A program made the translations under genes and the position numbers. A DNA stretch of 64,000 nt, taken from contig NZ_RXOF01000023.1 in assembly GCF_003970915.1 (NCBI RefSeq), positions 45,927 through 109,926 on the forward strand, written 5' to 3'. Origin of the DNA: Hymenobacter gummosus. GTDB lineage: Bacteria; Bacteroidota; Bacteroidia; Cytophagales; Hymenobacteraceae. Below are positions 17,495-25,165 of this stretch, piece by piece (the first letter of the stretch is position 1; every line of letters begins with the position of its first letter). Under the pieces are notes generated by a model. That model was not told the origin of the DNA. It made no database searches and saw only the letters and a list, made by a program, of their open reading frames with translations.

Positions 17495-18214
17495 ATGCTG
17501 ATCAAGACCCGGGGCATCGTCCTGAACTACCTGAAATACCGCGAAACGAGCATCATTGCGCGCATCTACACCGAGCAGCGAGGGGTGCAGTCGTACGTCG
17601 TGAACGGGGTGCGCAAGGCCAAGCCGCCGGGGCGCATTGCGCTGTTTCAGCCCTTCACCCTGCTCGACATGGTGGCCTACGTCTCGCCCCGCGGCGGGCT
17701 GACGCGCCTCTCCGAGTACCGCTGCCTGCGCCCTTTCCACACCCTGCCCTACGACGTGCGCAAGAGCAGCGTGGTGCTGTTCCTCTCGGAAGTGGTGAGC
17801 CGGGTGCTGCGCGAGGAAGAGGCCAACGAGGCCCTGTTCGAGTTTCTGTACCAGGCCATTGTGGCGTTTGACGAGCAGGAAGAGGGCTTCGAGAACTTCT
17901 CCCTGATGTTTCTGCTGCGCCTGGCCCACTACCTGGGTTTCGGCCCCGAGTCGGGCCAGCAGATAACGGAGCAGGTAGCCTTTGCCACCGACGCCAACCT
18001 GCCCGGCACCACCCGCCCCACGGTGCTGCGCTTCCAGGAGTTCGAGCATTTCTTCGACGAGCTGCTGGCCGGCGACCCCAACGCCTCGGTACCCAACGGC
18101 CGCGTGCGCCGCGAGCTGCTGACCATCCTGCTGCGCTACTACCAGCTCCACGTCGAAAACCTCGGCGACATCCGCTCCCTCGACGTGCTGTCGGACGTGC
18201 TGGCAGAATTGTAG
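17495..18214 (+). CDS. recO: DNA repair protein RecO
   Basis: The 239-residue protein starts with the OB-fold typical of RecO (IKTRGIVLNYLKYRETSIIARIYTE, GVRKAKPPGRIALFQPF), followed by an alpha-helical region. RecO anneals single strands and helps RecR load RecA at SSB-coated gaps. The usual RecO zinc cysteines are not evident, as in many Bacteroidota versions. The ATG at 17495 lies 5 bases after an inverted-repeat element, so any promoter must be upstream of or within that element. Confidence 0.93.
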   Translation: MLIKTRGIVLNYLKYRETSIIARIYTEQRGVQSYVVNGVRKAKPPGRIALFQPFTLLDMVAYVSPRGGLTRLSEYRCLRPFHTLPYDVRKSSVVLFLSEVVSRVLREEEANEALFEFLYQAIVAFDEQEEGFENFSLMFLLRLAHYLGFGPESGQQITEQVAFATDANLPGTTRPTVLRFQEFEHFFDELLAGDPNASVPNGRVRRELLTILLRYYQLHVENLGDIRSLDVLSDVLAEL

Positions 18215-18232
18215 TCACCGGTACGGGTGTCT

Positions 18233-18440
18233 GTCATTGCGAGGAGGCACGACGAAGCAATCCTTCCTCCAGTAGCACCGCCGAAGCAATGTTTGCTGAC
18301 CGAAAACGCCCCGCCCGGAACCTCGTGTCTGAAGGTTTTGAGCGAGGCGTTTTTGAATATTACGGGTTGAACCGTCGTGCCACGAGGGGAAGGATTGGCT
18401 ACGCCTTCCTACGGTTGCCGCGGCTTCGCCTCGCAACGAC
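18233..18440. repeat. Inverted-repeat element G (GTCATTGCGAGG family)
   Basis: The outer arms are GTCATTGCGAGGAGG and AAGCAATCCTTCC on the left, with GGAAGGATTG and CTTCGCCTCGCAACGAC on the right, with extra sequence in the right arm. Inside lies a second inverted repeat (AAAACGCC to GGCGTTTT). It fills the convergent gap between recO and a minus-strand ferredoxin. The wording resembles a repeat type seen in many unrelated bacteria. Confidence 0.75.
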
Positions 18441-18455
18441 TGCCCGTGCGGCCGC

Positions 18456-18779
18456 CTATTCCACGTACTGCACGTGCGGCAGCTTGGTGGCCTCGGGCAC
18501 GCGGCCGACTACCTCGCCCTCGGGCAGTTGGGCCTGGCAGGTGAGGCGGGCAGTGGCGGCCAGGCGGCCGGTGCTGAGGTAGCGCAGCTCGTGGGCGGTG
18601 GGCGGGGCCAGGTTCTCGGCGCCGCTCAGCAGCTCGATGCGGCAGGTGGTGCAGCGGCCGCGGCCCCCGCAGGCGTGCATCCAGTCGTGGCCGGCTTCGT
18701 GCAGGGCCCGAAGCAACGTCTGGCCCGGGCTTACGTTGATAGGGCCGCCGGGCAGATTCTGCACGGTTAGTGTAGGCAT
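18456..18779 (-). CDS. 2Fe-2S ferredoxin
   Basis: The 107-residue plant-type/adrenodoxin-like ferredoxin has cluster cysteines C37, C43 and C46 (ACGGRGRCTTC) and C81 (LTCQ). It carries electrons in the cytoplasm; its partner is unknown. The ATG at 18779 starts the conserved beta strand (MPTLTVQNLP). The frame is open further upstream, but that part overlaps the divergent gene at 18820 and shows no ferredoxin similarity. Confidence 0.88.
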   Translation of the reverse strand: MPTLTVQNLPGGPINVSPGQTLLRALHEAGHDWMHACGGRGRCTTCRIELLSGAENLAPPTAHELRYLSTGRLAATARLTCQAQLPEGEVVGRVPEATKLPHVQYVE

Positions 18780-18819
18780 TTTGGCTAACTTGCCCGCTTG
18801 AAGCAGGCTTTTTCTGAGG

Positions 18820-20118
18820 ATGCAAGATACGTATAGCAACGACCAGCTCACCGCCTACGGACGCCGGCTGGCCGCTCGCCTCTGCGACCAATACTTCGCC
18901 GCCCAACCGGTCGGCGCCACGCTCGACGGCCCGGCCGTGCTCAAACTCGCCCCGGTGCGCCAGCTCAATCTGTACGTGGTGCAGCAGCTGCTGGCCCAGT
19001 GGACCGGCGAAATGGGCCGGCTGCGCAGCCCTTATTTCGACTACGAAGACCCGGCCGTGCGCCAGGCCCTCACGCAGCTTATGAACCTGCTGAGCCGGCG
19101 CATCCGCCTCACGCGCAGCACCTACGAGCCCCTGCTGGCCCAGGCTGCCGCCGACACGCTGCGCACCGCCCTCGACCCGCAGGCCATCTTCGAAAGCAAG
19201 CTGCTGCCCGACGGCTTGTCGTCCGCCGCGCCCGCCCAGCTGCGCGACGCCCTGCGTTACGTGGACGTGAACAAGGCGCTGTTTCAGGACTTCATCGACA
19301 GCCTGCCGGCCGATTTGCCCCAGGAGCGGGACTTCCTGCTCAACCGCTTCCGCCTCTACCGCGACGCTCACTACAAGGACGCTACCCCCATCGGTGCCCT
19401 GCTCGACGAGCTGAGCCAGGTGCTGCCCGTAACGGAAGCCGAACTGCGCCCGGCCGCGGCGGCCCCGCAGCCGGCCCCTGCCCCGGCAGCCCCCGAAGTA
19501 GCCGCAGCCGCTCCGGCCCCGCCGACCGTCGCAGCCCCGGAGCCGGTGGCTGCCCCGGTGGTAGTGCCCCCGCCGGCCCCCGTTGCCGCGGCGGAGCCAG
19601 CCCCGGCAGTGGCCCCGACGCCCGCACCGGAGCCGCAGCCAGTAGTAGCCGCCGCGCCCGTTATCGAGCCGGTTGTAGTAGCTGGACCGGCCCCCGTTGT
19701 TTCGGCCCCCGAAGCCCCCGCTCCGGCGGCAGCCGAGAAGCCCAAGCCCCTGGCGGCAGCAGCCCCGGCCGCGCCCACCCTGGCCGACCGGCTGGCCGCT
19801 ACGGCCAGCGGCTCCGGCACGCTGAACGAGAAGCTGGCCTCGACTGCGGCCCCGGCCGCCACGCTGGCCGAGGCTCAGCCCAAGGTGGAATCCTTGCGCA
19901 GCGCCATTTCCATCAACCAGCGCTTTAGCTTCATCAACGAGCTGTTCAACGGCGAAAACATGGAATACCACGCCGCCGTGGAGCACCTCGACGCCCTGCC
20001 CACGGCCGACGCTGCCAAACGCTACGTGACCGAAGACCTGGCCCAACGCTACCAGTGGACGCGCAAGGACGAGCACATCAACAAGCTGCTGCGCCTCATC
20101 GACCGGAAATTTGCCTGA
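18820..20118 (+). CDS. Conserved-looking protein of unknown function, Ala/Pro-rich linker
   Basis: The 432-residue soluble protein has three parts: an alpha-helical N-terminal domain (1-205), an Ala/Pro/Val-rich linker (about 208-318) and a C-terminal helical domain (320-432). The C-terminal motif INQRFSFINELFNGENMEYHAAVEHLD recalls a domain I associate with Bacteroidota proteins of unknown role. No catalytic motif, signal peptide or membrane segment is visible. It is divergent from the ferredoxin gene. The long linker suggests two independently folded units held apart. Confidence 0.72.
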   Translation: MQDTYSNDQLTAYGRRLAARLCDQYFAAQPVGATLDGPAVLKLAPVRQLNLYVVQQLLAQWTGEMGRLRSPYFDYEDPAVRQALTQLMNLLSRRIRLTRSTYEPLLAQAAADTLRTALDPQAIFESKLLPDGLSSAAPAQLRDALRYVDVNKALFQDFIDSLPADLPQERDFLLNRFRLYRDAHYKDATPIGALLDELSQVLPVTEAELRPAAAAPQPAPAPAAPEVAAAAPAPPTVAAPEPVAAPVVVPPPAPVAAAEPAPAVAPTPAPEPQPVVAAAPVIEPVVVAGPAPVVSAPEAPAPAAAEKPKPLAAAAPAAPTLADRLAATASGSGTLNEKLASTAAPAATLAEAQPKVESLRSAISINQRFSFINELFNGENMEYHAAVEHLDALPTADAAKRYVTEDLAQRYQWTRKDEHINKLLRLIDRKFA

Positions 20119-20121
20119 ACC

Positions 20122-20387
20122 AGGTGATGAGGTGACACGTGACAGGCACGGCCTCCGCCCGCGTGTCACGTTACCAGCCACCGGCAAGCGTAACTGATTT
20201 CGAGCTCCGTAGGAGCGGCACCTTGACTGCGTCGGTCGGGTGCCGCTCCTACGGAGCTCTTCTGTTACCGTAGCTCTTCGGGCTATTGACGTGACGCCGC
20301 TCCGCGGCTGGGGCCCAACCCGTTCCCACTCACCTGTCACCTGTCACGTGTTACCTGTCACGTGTTACCTGTCACCTCTCACCTCAT
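20122..20387. repeat. Inverted-repeat element C (GTGACAGG heptad family) with nested hairpin
   Basis: The outer arms are tandem, degenerate GTGACAG/GTAACAC words: GATGAGGTGACACGTGACAG on the left, and a longer run of CACCTGTCAC and GTGTTACCTGTCAC on the right ending CACCTCAT. A perfect 21-bp hairpin (20202-20259) is nested in the middle. The right end overlaps the stop codon of the next (minus-strand) gene. Other copies are at 40728-40842 and 47961-48050. Confidence 0.82.
20202..20259. repeat. Perfect 21-bp stem hairpin nested in element C
   Basis: The arms 20202-20222 and 20239-20259 are exact reverse complements, beginning GAGCTCCGTAGGAGCGG, around a 16-base loop. It is unrelated to the surrounding GTGACAG words, which suggests one element inserted in another or a composite unit. 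Confidence 0.85.
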
Positions 20388-21834
20388 AAAGGCGGAAGTA
20401 CACCTGCCCGGCCCGCTCTTCGTGGCGCAGGTGCCAGTATTGCTGCAACGAATCCAGCGCGGCGTCGCCGAAGTTCATCACGTTGGATTGTAGCACGTAG
20501 CGGTTGCGGCGCAGGTCGACGGGGGCGAAGCGGCGGGCGTCGCCGGTGAGGTCTACGTCGTGCAGGGGGTAGGCGTTGGGGAAGCTGCTGCCGACGGTGC
20601 CGAGCGGAATGCCTTGCGCGTCGAGCCAGGCTATGCTTTGCTGGCGCAGGCGGAAGTAGGGCCAGTGCGCCAGGGAAGCGTCCCAGCCGTTGGCAATGCG
20701 GTCGGGATACACCCAGCAGTGGCCGCTGAGCAGGCCCAGCAGGGCCAGCGCGGCCAGGATGCGGGGCAGACCGCGGGCCGACGGCCGGGGCAGCGCCGCC
20801 AGCTCGGCCAGCAGGTGGGCTACCAGCAGGGCCAGCAGCAGCAGCGCGGGCAGGTAGTAGCGGTGGCCGATGGGGTTAGCGTACCACACCATCAGGCCGG
20901 ACATGATGAGCACCGGCGGCAGCCACAGCGCCAGCAGCTGCCCGGTGCGCGGGCCGGGCCGCCAGCCGCCGCGCCACAGTAGCCCGGCGGCCACGGCCCC
21001 CACCAGCCACAGCGTCAGCCGGCCATTATCCACCAGCCGCCAGCCGATGATGACCACGTTGCGCAGCACCCCGGCCGGGCCGAGGCGCTGGTAGTTGCCG
21101 GCCCAGGGCGAGTCGGGGTTGTAGCCCACCCAGCCGGTGAGGCAGTAATGCAGCCCCAGCCAGCCCGCGGCCAGCAGTAACGCCGGCAGCAGGGGCCAGA
21201 TTAGAGCCAGCAGGGTACGAACGGTCAAGTCGAAGCGTCGTTTGCCCTCGGCTGCGCGGCGCGGCCACCACTCGGGCCAGCGCAGCAGCAGAGCCGTGAG
21301 GCCCAGAGCGGCCCAGAGCAGCAGGCCGCGGGTGCTCAGCAGCACCAGCGGCGCGGTGCCGGCCGCGGTTTGCCCCGGGCGGCGGGCCAGCAGGCCGTTC
21401 AGGGCCAGCAGGTAGCAAAACGTCACGGCCACGTCGGGCGAGACGAGGGTGCTCTGGGCCAGCCAGGTGGCATCGAGCCAGACCAGCAGCAGGCCGGGCA
21501 GCACCCAGGCGGCGGGCAGAAAGCGGCGCACCAGCCGGTACAGCTGCCAGAGCGTGCCCAGCACCAGCGGCAGCATGGCCCAGTGGCTCACCGCTACCGA
21601 CGGGCCGAACAGACGCCACACCCCGGCCAGGGCCAGCCCGAACAGCGGCGGGTGGCCGGCGTCGAATTCGGCGGGCAGCACGGGCCGCTGCAGGCCGTGC
21701 TGGTAGTACCACTGGGCGTAGCGCGAGGCCTGCAGCACGGCGTCCCAGAAGAAACCGTGGTGCCGGGCCAGGGCGGTGAGCAGGACGCTGCCGAGGGCCA
21801 GCGCGAGCAGCAGGAAGCGGTGCGAGCGGGGCAT
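20365..21834 (-). CDS. Membrane glycosyltransferase (GT39/ArnT-like, GT-C fold)
   Basis: The 489-residue protein starts with MPRSHRFLLLALALGS and has about ten hydrophobic helices. FFWDAV supplies the acidic residue of the first periplasmic loop, and DAGHPPLFGL matches the GHPPLY-type motif of the ArnT/PMT family. These enzymes transfer sugars from lipid-linked donors on the outer side of the inner membrane. The ATG at 21834 shares its A with the TGA of the upstream gene, implying translational coupling. A longer open frame continues upstream but only as a shadow of the neighbour. The last six residues (EVRGDR) and the stop are encoded by element C. Confidence 0.8.
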   Translation of the reverse strand: MPRSHRFLLLALALGSVLLTALARHHGFFWDAVLQASRYAQWYYQHGLQRPVLPAEFDAGHPPLFGLALAGVWRLFGPSVAVSHWAMLPLVLGTLWQLYRLVRRFLPAAWVLPGLLLVWLDATWLAQSTLVSPDVAVTFCYLLALNGLLARRPGQTAAGTAPLVLLSTRGLLLWAALGLTALLLRWPEWWPRRAAEGKRRFDLTVRTLLALIWPLLPALLLAAGWLGLHYCLTGWVGYNPDSPWAGNYQRLGPAGVLRNVVIIGWRLVDNGRLTLWLVGAVAAGLLWRGGWRPGPRTGQLLALWLPPVLIMSGLMVWYANPIGHRYYLPALLLLALLVAHLLAELAALPRPSARGLPRILAALALLGLLSGHCWVYPDRIANGWDASLAHWPYFRLRQQSIAWLDAQGIPLGTVGSSFPNAYPLHDVDLTGDARRFAPVDLRRNRYVLQSNVMNFGDAALDSLQQYWHLRHEERAGQVYFRLYEVRGDR

Positions 21835-23363
21835 CAGCGCAGGTCGGTGAGGTAGCGGGGGCCGAAGAAGGTGGGAAACGAGTCGCGGCGCTGCTGGTGG
21901 AAGCCGCGCAGCAGCTCGGCGTCGGCATTCGACTGCAGGAGGCGGGCCCGGTCGAGCAGCTGGGGGCCGCCGAGGGCGTCGGTGCTGAGGCGGCGGCCGG
22001 CCTGCTGCTGGGCGCGCAGCCAGGCTTGCAGCTGCGCGGGGCGCCAGTGGCGCTGCTGGGCCAGCAGGGCGGGCGCGGGCAGCACGTTGGGCTGCCCGTC
22101 GCGGCCGGTGAGGTAGTGCAGGCGGTTCAGGGCCAGGTTGTGGTTGTCGAGCAGAAACCAGGTGCCCGGCTCCTGCTGCACCCGGCGCAGCAGCGGGGCG
22201 AGGTTGGTGTAGTCGAGCAGGTGACTGGGCAGCAGGCCGAAAGCCAGATTCCAGGCCAACAGAGCCGCCCCGGCAGCCAGCAGCGGGGTGGCGGGCAGCT
22301 GCGGGTACAGCCGGGGCCGGGCGGTCAGCACCACCGCCAGCAGTACCGGCAGCATCACCATAAACTCGGCGTTGCCCGAGGCCCAGGCCGCAAAGCCCAG
22401 GTGCAGCAGCAGAATCAGCCCGTGGGTGCGTCCGGCAGCCCGCAGCAGCGTGGGCGGCGCGGTGCTTTCGGCGCCGGCCGCCGATGCGCTCCGGCTGCGG
22501 CGGCGCCAAGCCCAGACCACGCCCACCAACCCGAGTAGCGGCACCAAGGCTAGCCAGGGAAGCCGGCGCACCAGCGCCAGGGTGGAGCCGTGCACCTGCG
22601 CGAAGCTGCGCACCAGGTTGGCCACGGTCAGCAGCAGGGCCTTGGCGGCGGAGGCCGGGGCGCCGGCCGAGCCGCTCACGAAGTCGTGCAGGGCAAAGCG
22701 CAGCAGGGCTGTCGGCGTCAGCGGCAGCTGCCAGTAGGCCAGGGCCAGCCCGTAGGCCAGCGGAATCAGCAGGGCCGGGGCCAGAAACCAGCGCACAGCC
22801 CGGCGGTGCGGGGCGTAGACCAGCGTCCCGATCAGCAGGCCCAACCACCACCAGGCGTGCAGTTGGTGCAGCAGGCAGGCCCCGGCAGCCCAGCCGCCAG
22901 CCGCCAGCAGGGCTCCGGCGCGGCCCGCCCGCAGGTAGCGCAGCCAGCTGCCGCTGGCCAGCACCGAGAGCAGCAGGGGCAGCATGTACGTCTCGTTTTC
23001 GGTGGCGAAGCGCAACAGGCCGAAGCTGCCGCCCGCCAGCAGCAGCAGGGCCAGGCGCAGCGCGGACGGCGCACCGAGCTGATGCAGAATGCCTCGCAGC
23101 CCGAGCAGCACGCCGCCGTAGGCCAGGGCGTTTAGGGCCAGCAGAGCCGCCAGGGCATCGGGGCCCAGGGGGCCGAGCAGCTGCAGCCACAGCCAGCCCA
23201 CCGCGTTGTAGAGCAGGTGGTGGGGCAGCAGCAAATCGTGGCCGTGGCGCACGCAGGCGGCGTAGTACCAGGCGTCGGAGGTGCTGTTGCGGGTGGGCAG
23301 CAGCAGCACCAGCAAAGTCAGCAGCAGAATCAGCGCCCATTCGCGGCGCGCGGCGGAAAGCAT
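21834..23363 (-). CDS. Polytopic membrane protein, GT-C glycosyltransferase-like
   Basis: The 509-residue protein is highly hydrophobic, with a signal-anchor-like first helix followed by TRNSTSDAWYYAA, where the aspartate sits in the first external loop as in GT-C transferases. RFATENETYMLPLL adds an acidic motif. Its C-terminal 120 residues are more soluble. It overlaps the next gene by one base (TGATG). With that gene it probably forms a two-gene unit for an envelope glycan. The exact family is not certain. Its 5' side lies 24 bases from a regular palindrome array. Confidence 0.7.
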   Translation of the reverse strand: MLSAARREWALILLLTLLVLLLPTRNSTSDAWYYAACVRHGHDLLLPHHLLYNAVGWLWLQLLGPLGPDALAALLALNALAYGGVLLGLRGILHQLGAPSALRLALLLLAGGSFGLLRFATENETYMLPLLLSVLASGSWLRYLRAGRAGALLAAGGWAAGACLLHQLHAWWWLGLLIGTLVYAPHRRAVRWFLAPALLIPLAYGLALAYWQLPLTPTALLRFALHDFVSGSAGAPASAAKALLLTVANLVRSFAQVHGSTLALVRRLPWLALVPLLGLVGVVWAWRRRSRSASAAGAESTAPPTLLRAAGRTHGLILLLHLGFAAWASGNAEFMVMLPVLLAVVLTARPRLYPQLPATPLLAAGAALLAWNLAFGLLPSHLLDYTNLAPLLRRVQQEPGTWFLLDNHNLALNRLHYLTGRDGQPNVLPAPALLAQQRHWRPAQLQAWLRAQQQAGRRLSTDALGGPQLLDRARLLQSNADAELLRGFHQQRRDSFPTFFGPRYLTDLR

Positions 23364-23387
23364 CGGCGCAAGATATGGCCGGACGGC

Positions 23388-23607
23388 GGTAGGCGCCCTA
23401 CCGGGGCATTTTCAATTGAAAACACGGCGGTAGGTACCCTACCGGGACGTTTTCAATTGAAAACACGCCGGTAGGGTGCCTACCAGGGCAAAACCGATTG
23501 ATTTCGTCTTGGTAGGCATCCTACCAAGGCAAAATCAATTGATTCTGTCTTGGTAGGAGCCCTACTGAAGCAAAACCAATTGATTCCGTCTTGGTAGAGG
23601 CGCTACC
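23388..23607. repeat. Regular array of alternating palindromes, 41-bp period
   Basis: Six 15-bp palindromes, GGTAGG-NNN-CCTACC, start at 23388, 23429, 23470, 23511, 23552 and 23593. Their central triplets all differ (CGC, TAC, GTG, CAT, AGC, and GGC in the more diverged last copy). Five 26-bp linkers lie between them, each centred on CAATTG (CGATTG in the third), giving TTTTCAATTGAAAA in linkers 1-2 and AATCAATTGATT in linker 4. The period is exactly 41 bp with no indels, so palindrome centres alternate every 20.5 bp. Bases flanking the 15-mers covary (C/G early, T/A later), extending the stems up to 9 bp at 23511. It is non-coding, 13 bases past the rodA stop. Confidence 0.9.
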
Positions 23608-23620
23608 AGGACGGCTCACG

Positions 23621-24910
23621 CTACCGCACCAAATCCTGCTTGCGGTAGGCATCGATGGCCAGCAAAATGAACAGCAGAATGGTAAACGACCAGAGCGAGG
23701 AGCCGCCGTAGGAGAAAAAGGGCAGCGGAATACCCACCACCGGGGCCAGCCCGATGGTCATGCCGATGTTGACGCAGAAGTGGAAGAAAATGATGCTGGC
23801 CACGCAGTAGCCGTAGGTGCGCCCAAACACCGATTTCTGCCGCTCGGCCACCACAATGACGCGGAAAATCAGGGCCATAAAGAGGATGATGACCGTCATG
23901 GTGCCCAGCCAGCCCCACTCCTCGCCCACCGTGCAGAAGATGAAGTCGGTGCTCTGCTCGGGCACGAAGTCGAAGCGCGTCTGGGTGCCTTCGAGGAAGC
24001 CCTTGCCGGCCAGCCCGCCCGAGCCGATGGCAATTTTGGACTGCGTCACGTTCCAGCCCACGCCCAGCGGGTCGGCCGAGGGATTCAGCAGCACCTCGAT
24101 GCGCTTCTGCTGGTGGGGCTGCAGCACGTTGTTGTAGAAGAAATCCACCCCGAACACCATGCCCAGCACGATGCCGTACACGCCCACGGCCAGCGGCAGA
24201 TGGTGGCGCAGCACCCGCGGGTTCAGGGCCAGCACCGCGGCCAGAATCAGCGTGAAGGCGCCCACCAGCCAGAGCTTGGGTACCAGCAGCGACAGAATGA
24301 GCACCAGCCCCGCCGCCGCCAGAATCAGCAGAATCAGCGGCGACATGCCCTCCCGGAAGTAAGCCAGCAGAAAGGCCCCGAACACCAGCGCCTGCCCCGT
24401 TTCGTTGGAGGCAATGATGAGCAGCGGGGGCAAAAGCGTGAGGCCCGCCAGCACCAGCTGCTGCTTGAAGGCCTGCTGGCGCAGGTTGATGCCCGCCATA
24501 AAGCGCGACACGGCCAGGGCCGTGGTGAACTTGGCAAACTCGGCCGGCTGCAGGCGCATGGGCCCCAGCTCCAGCCAGGAGCGGGAGCCGGCAATGGGCC
24601 GGGCAATGACCAAGGTGACGATGAGCAGCACAATCATGCCCCCGTACATGACGTAGGCGAAGGTGTCGTAGGCCTTGTGGTCGATAACGAGCAAGACCAC
24701 GATGAGCAGCACGCTCACGCCAATCCAGACCAGCTGCTTAAACCAGTTGAAGGCCATCAGCCCGCTCCAGTCGGCCGAAAACACGCGCGAAAACGGCACC
24801 TCCGCCGCGTAGGAGGCGGCGTACACGTTCAGCAGGCCCACGCCCACCATGGTGAGGTAGATGAGCAGGGTCACCCAGTCGATGCTGCGGCTGTAACGGA
24901 CTTGGTTCAA
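23621..24910 (-). CDS. rodA: Peptidoglycan glycosyltransferase RodA
   Basis: The 429-residue SEDS-family membrane protein polymerises lipid II during side-wall growth together with PBP2. Family landmarks are GSRSWLELGPMRLQPAEFAK, the long helices, SNETGQALVFG and the C-terminal PLPFFSYGGSS. It follows mrdA (PBP2) on the same strand, separated by an element A copy, and belongs to the shape block purH-mreBCD-mrdA-rodA. The palindrome array starts just past its stop codon and would be in its 3' UTR. Confidence 0.96.
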   Translation of the reverse strand: MNQVRYSRSIDWVTLLIYLTMVGVGLLNVYAASYAAEVPFSRVFSADWSGLMAFNWFKQLVWIGVSVLLIVVLLVIDHKAYDTFAYVMYGGMIVLLIVTLVIARPIAGSRSWLELGPMRLQPAEFAKFTTALAVSRFMAGINLRQQAFKQQLVLAGLTLLPPLLIIASNETGQALVFGAFLLAYFREGMSPLILLILAAAGLVLILSLLVPKLWLVGAFTLILAAVLALNPRVLRHHLPLAVGVYGIVLGMVFGVDFFYNNVLQPHQQKRIEVLLNPSADPLGVGWNVTQSKIAIGSGGLAGKGFLEGTQTRFDFVPEQSTDFIFCTVGEEWGWLGTMTVIILFMALIFRVIVVAERQKSVFGRTYGYCVASIIFFHFCVNIGMTIGLAPVVGIPLPFFSYGGSSLWSFTILLFILLAIDAYRKQDLVR

Positions 24911-24953
24911 GGCAGGGAGGTGTGGTTAGGGGCAGACAAAGAGTAAATAGAAC

Positions 24954-25145
24954 GTCATCCTGAGCAGAGCGAAGGACCTTCCTCCTACCCTGCACCAACG
25001 GTTAAGTCCTGGCTTCGACGTTCTGAATGTAAGAGCGTTGGTGGCTGCGCTTGTCGGTTGATGCGGCTATTAAATCAGCGTCAGCACTTCGTAGGTGGCG
25101 GCGGTGCAGGGTTGGAGGAAGGTCCTTCGCTCTGCTCAGGATGAC
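24954..25145. repeat. Inverted-repeat element A (GTCATCCTGAG family), long copy
   Basis: The arms of 43 bases (24954-24996 and 25103-25145) match with one difference, beginning GTCATCCTGAGCAGAGCG. The centre of about 106 bases is unrelated to the other copies. It lies between mrdA and rodA. Confidence 0.92.
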
Positions 25146-25165
25146 GTTTTTTTCTCCCCATAGAC

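Noticed and set aside
20365-23340. A single 991-residue minus-strand protein
   Set aside because: Its first half is a Pro/Ala/Arg-rich shadow of the membrane protein gene 21834-23363; family-like sequence starts only at the ATG at 21834.
23388-23607. CRISPR or TIGR-type guide array
   Set aside because: The 26-bp linkers are related to each other rather than unique, the 15-bp repeat has a variable centre, and no cas or Nop-domain gene is nearby.
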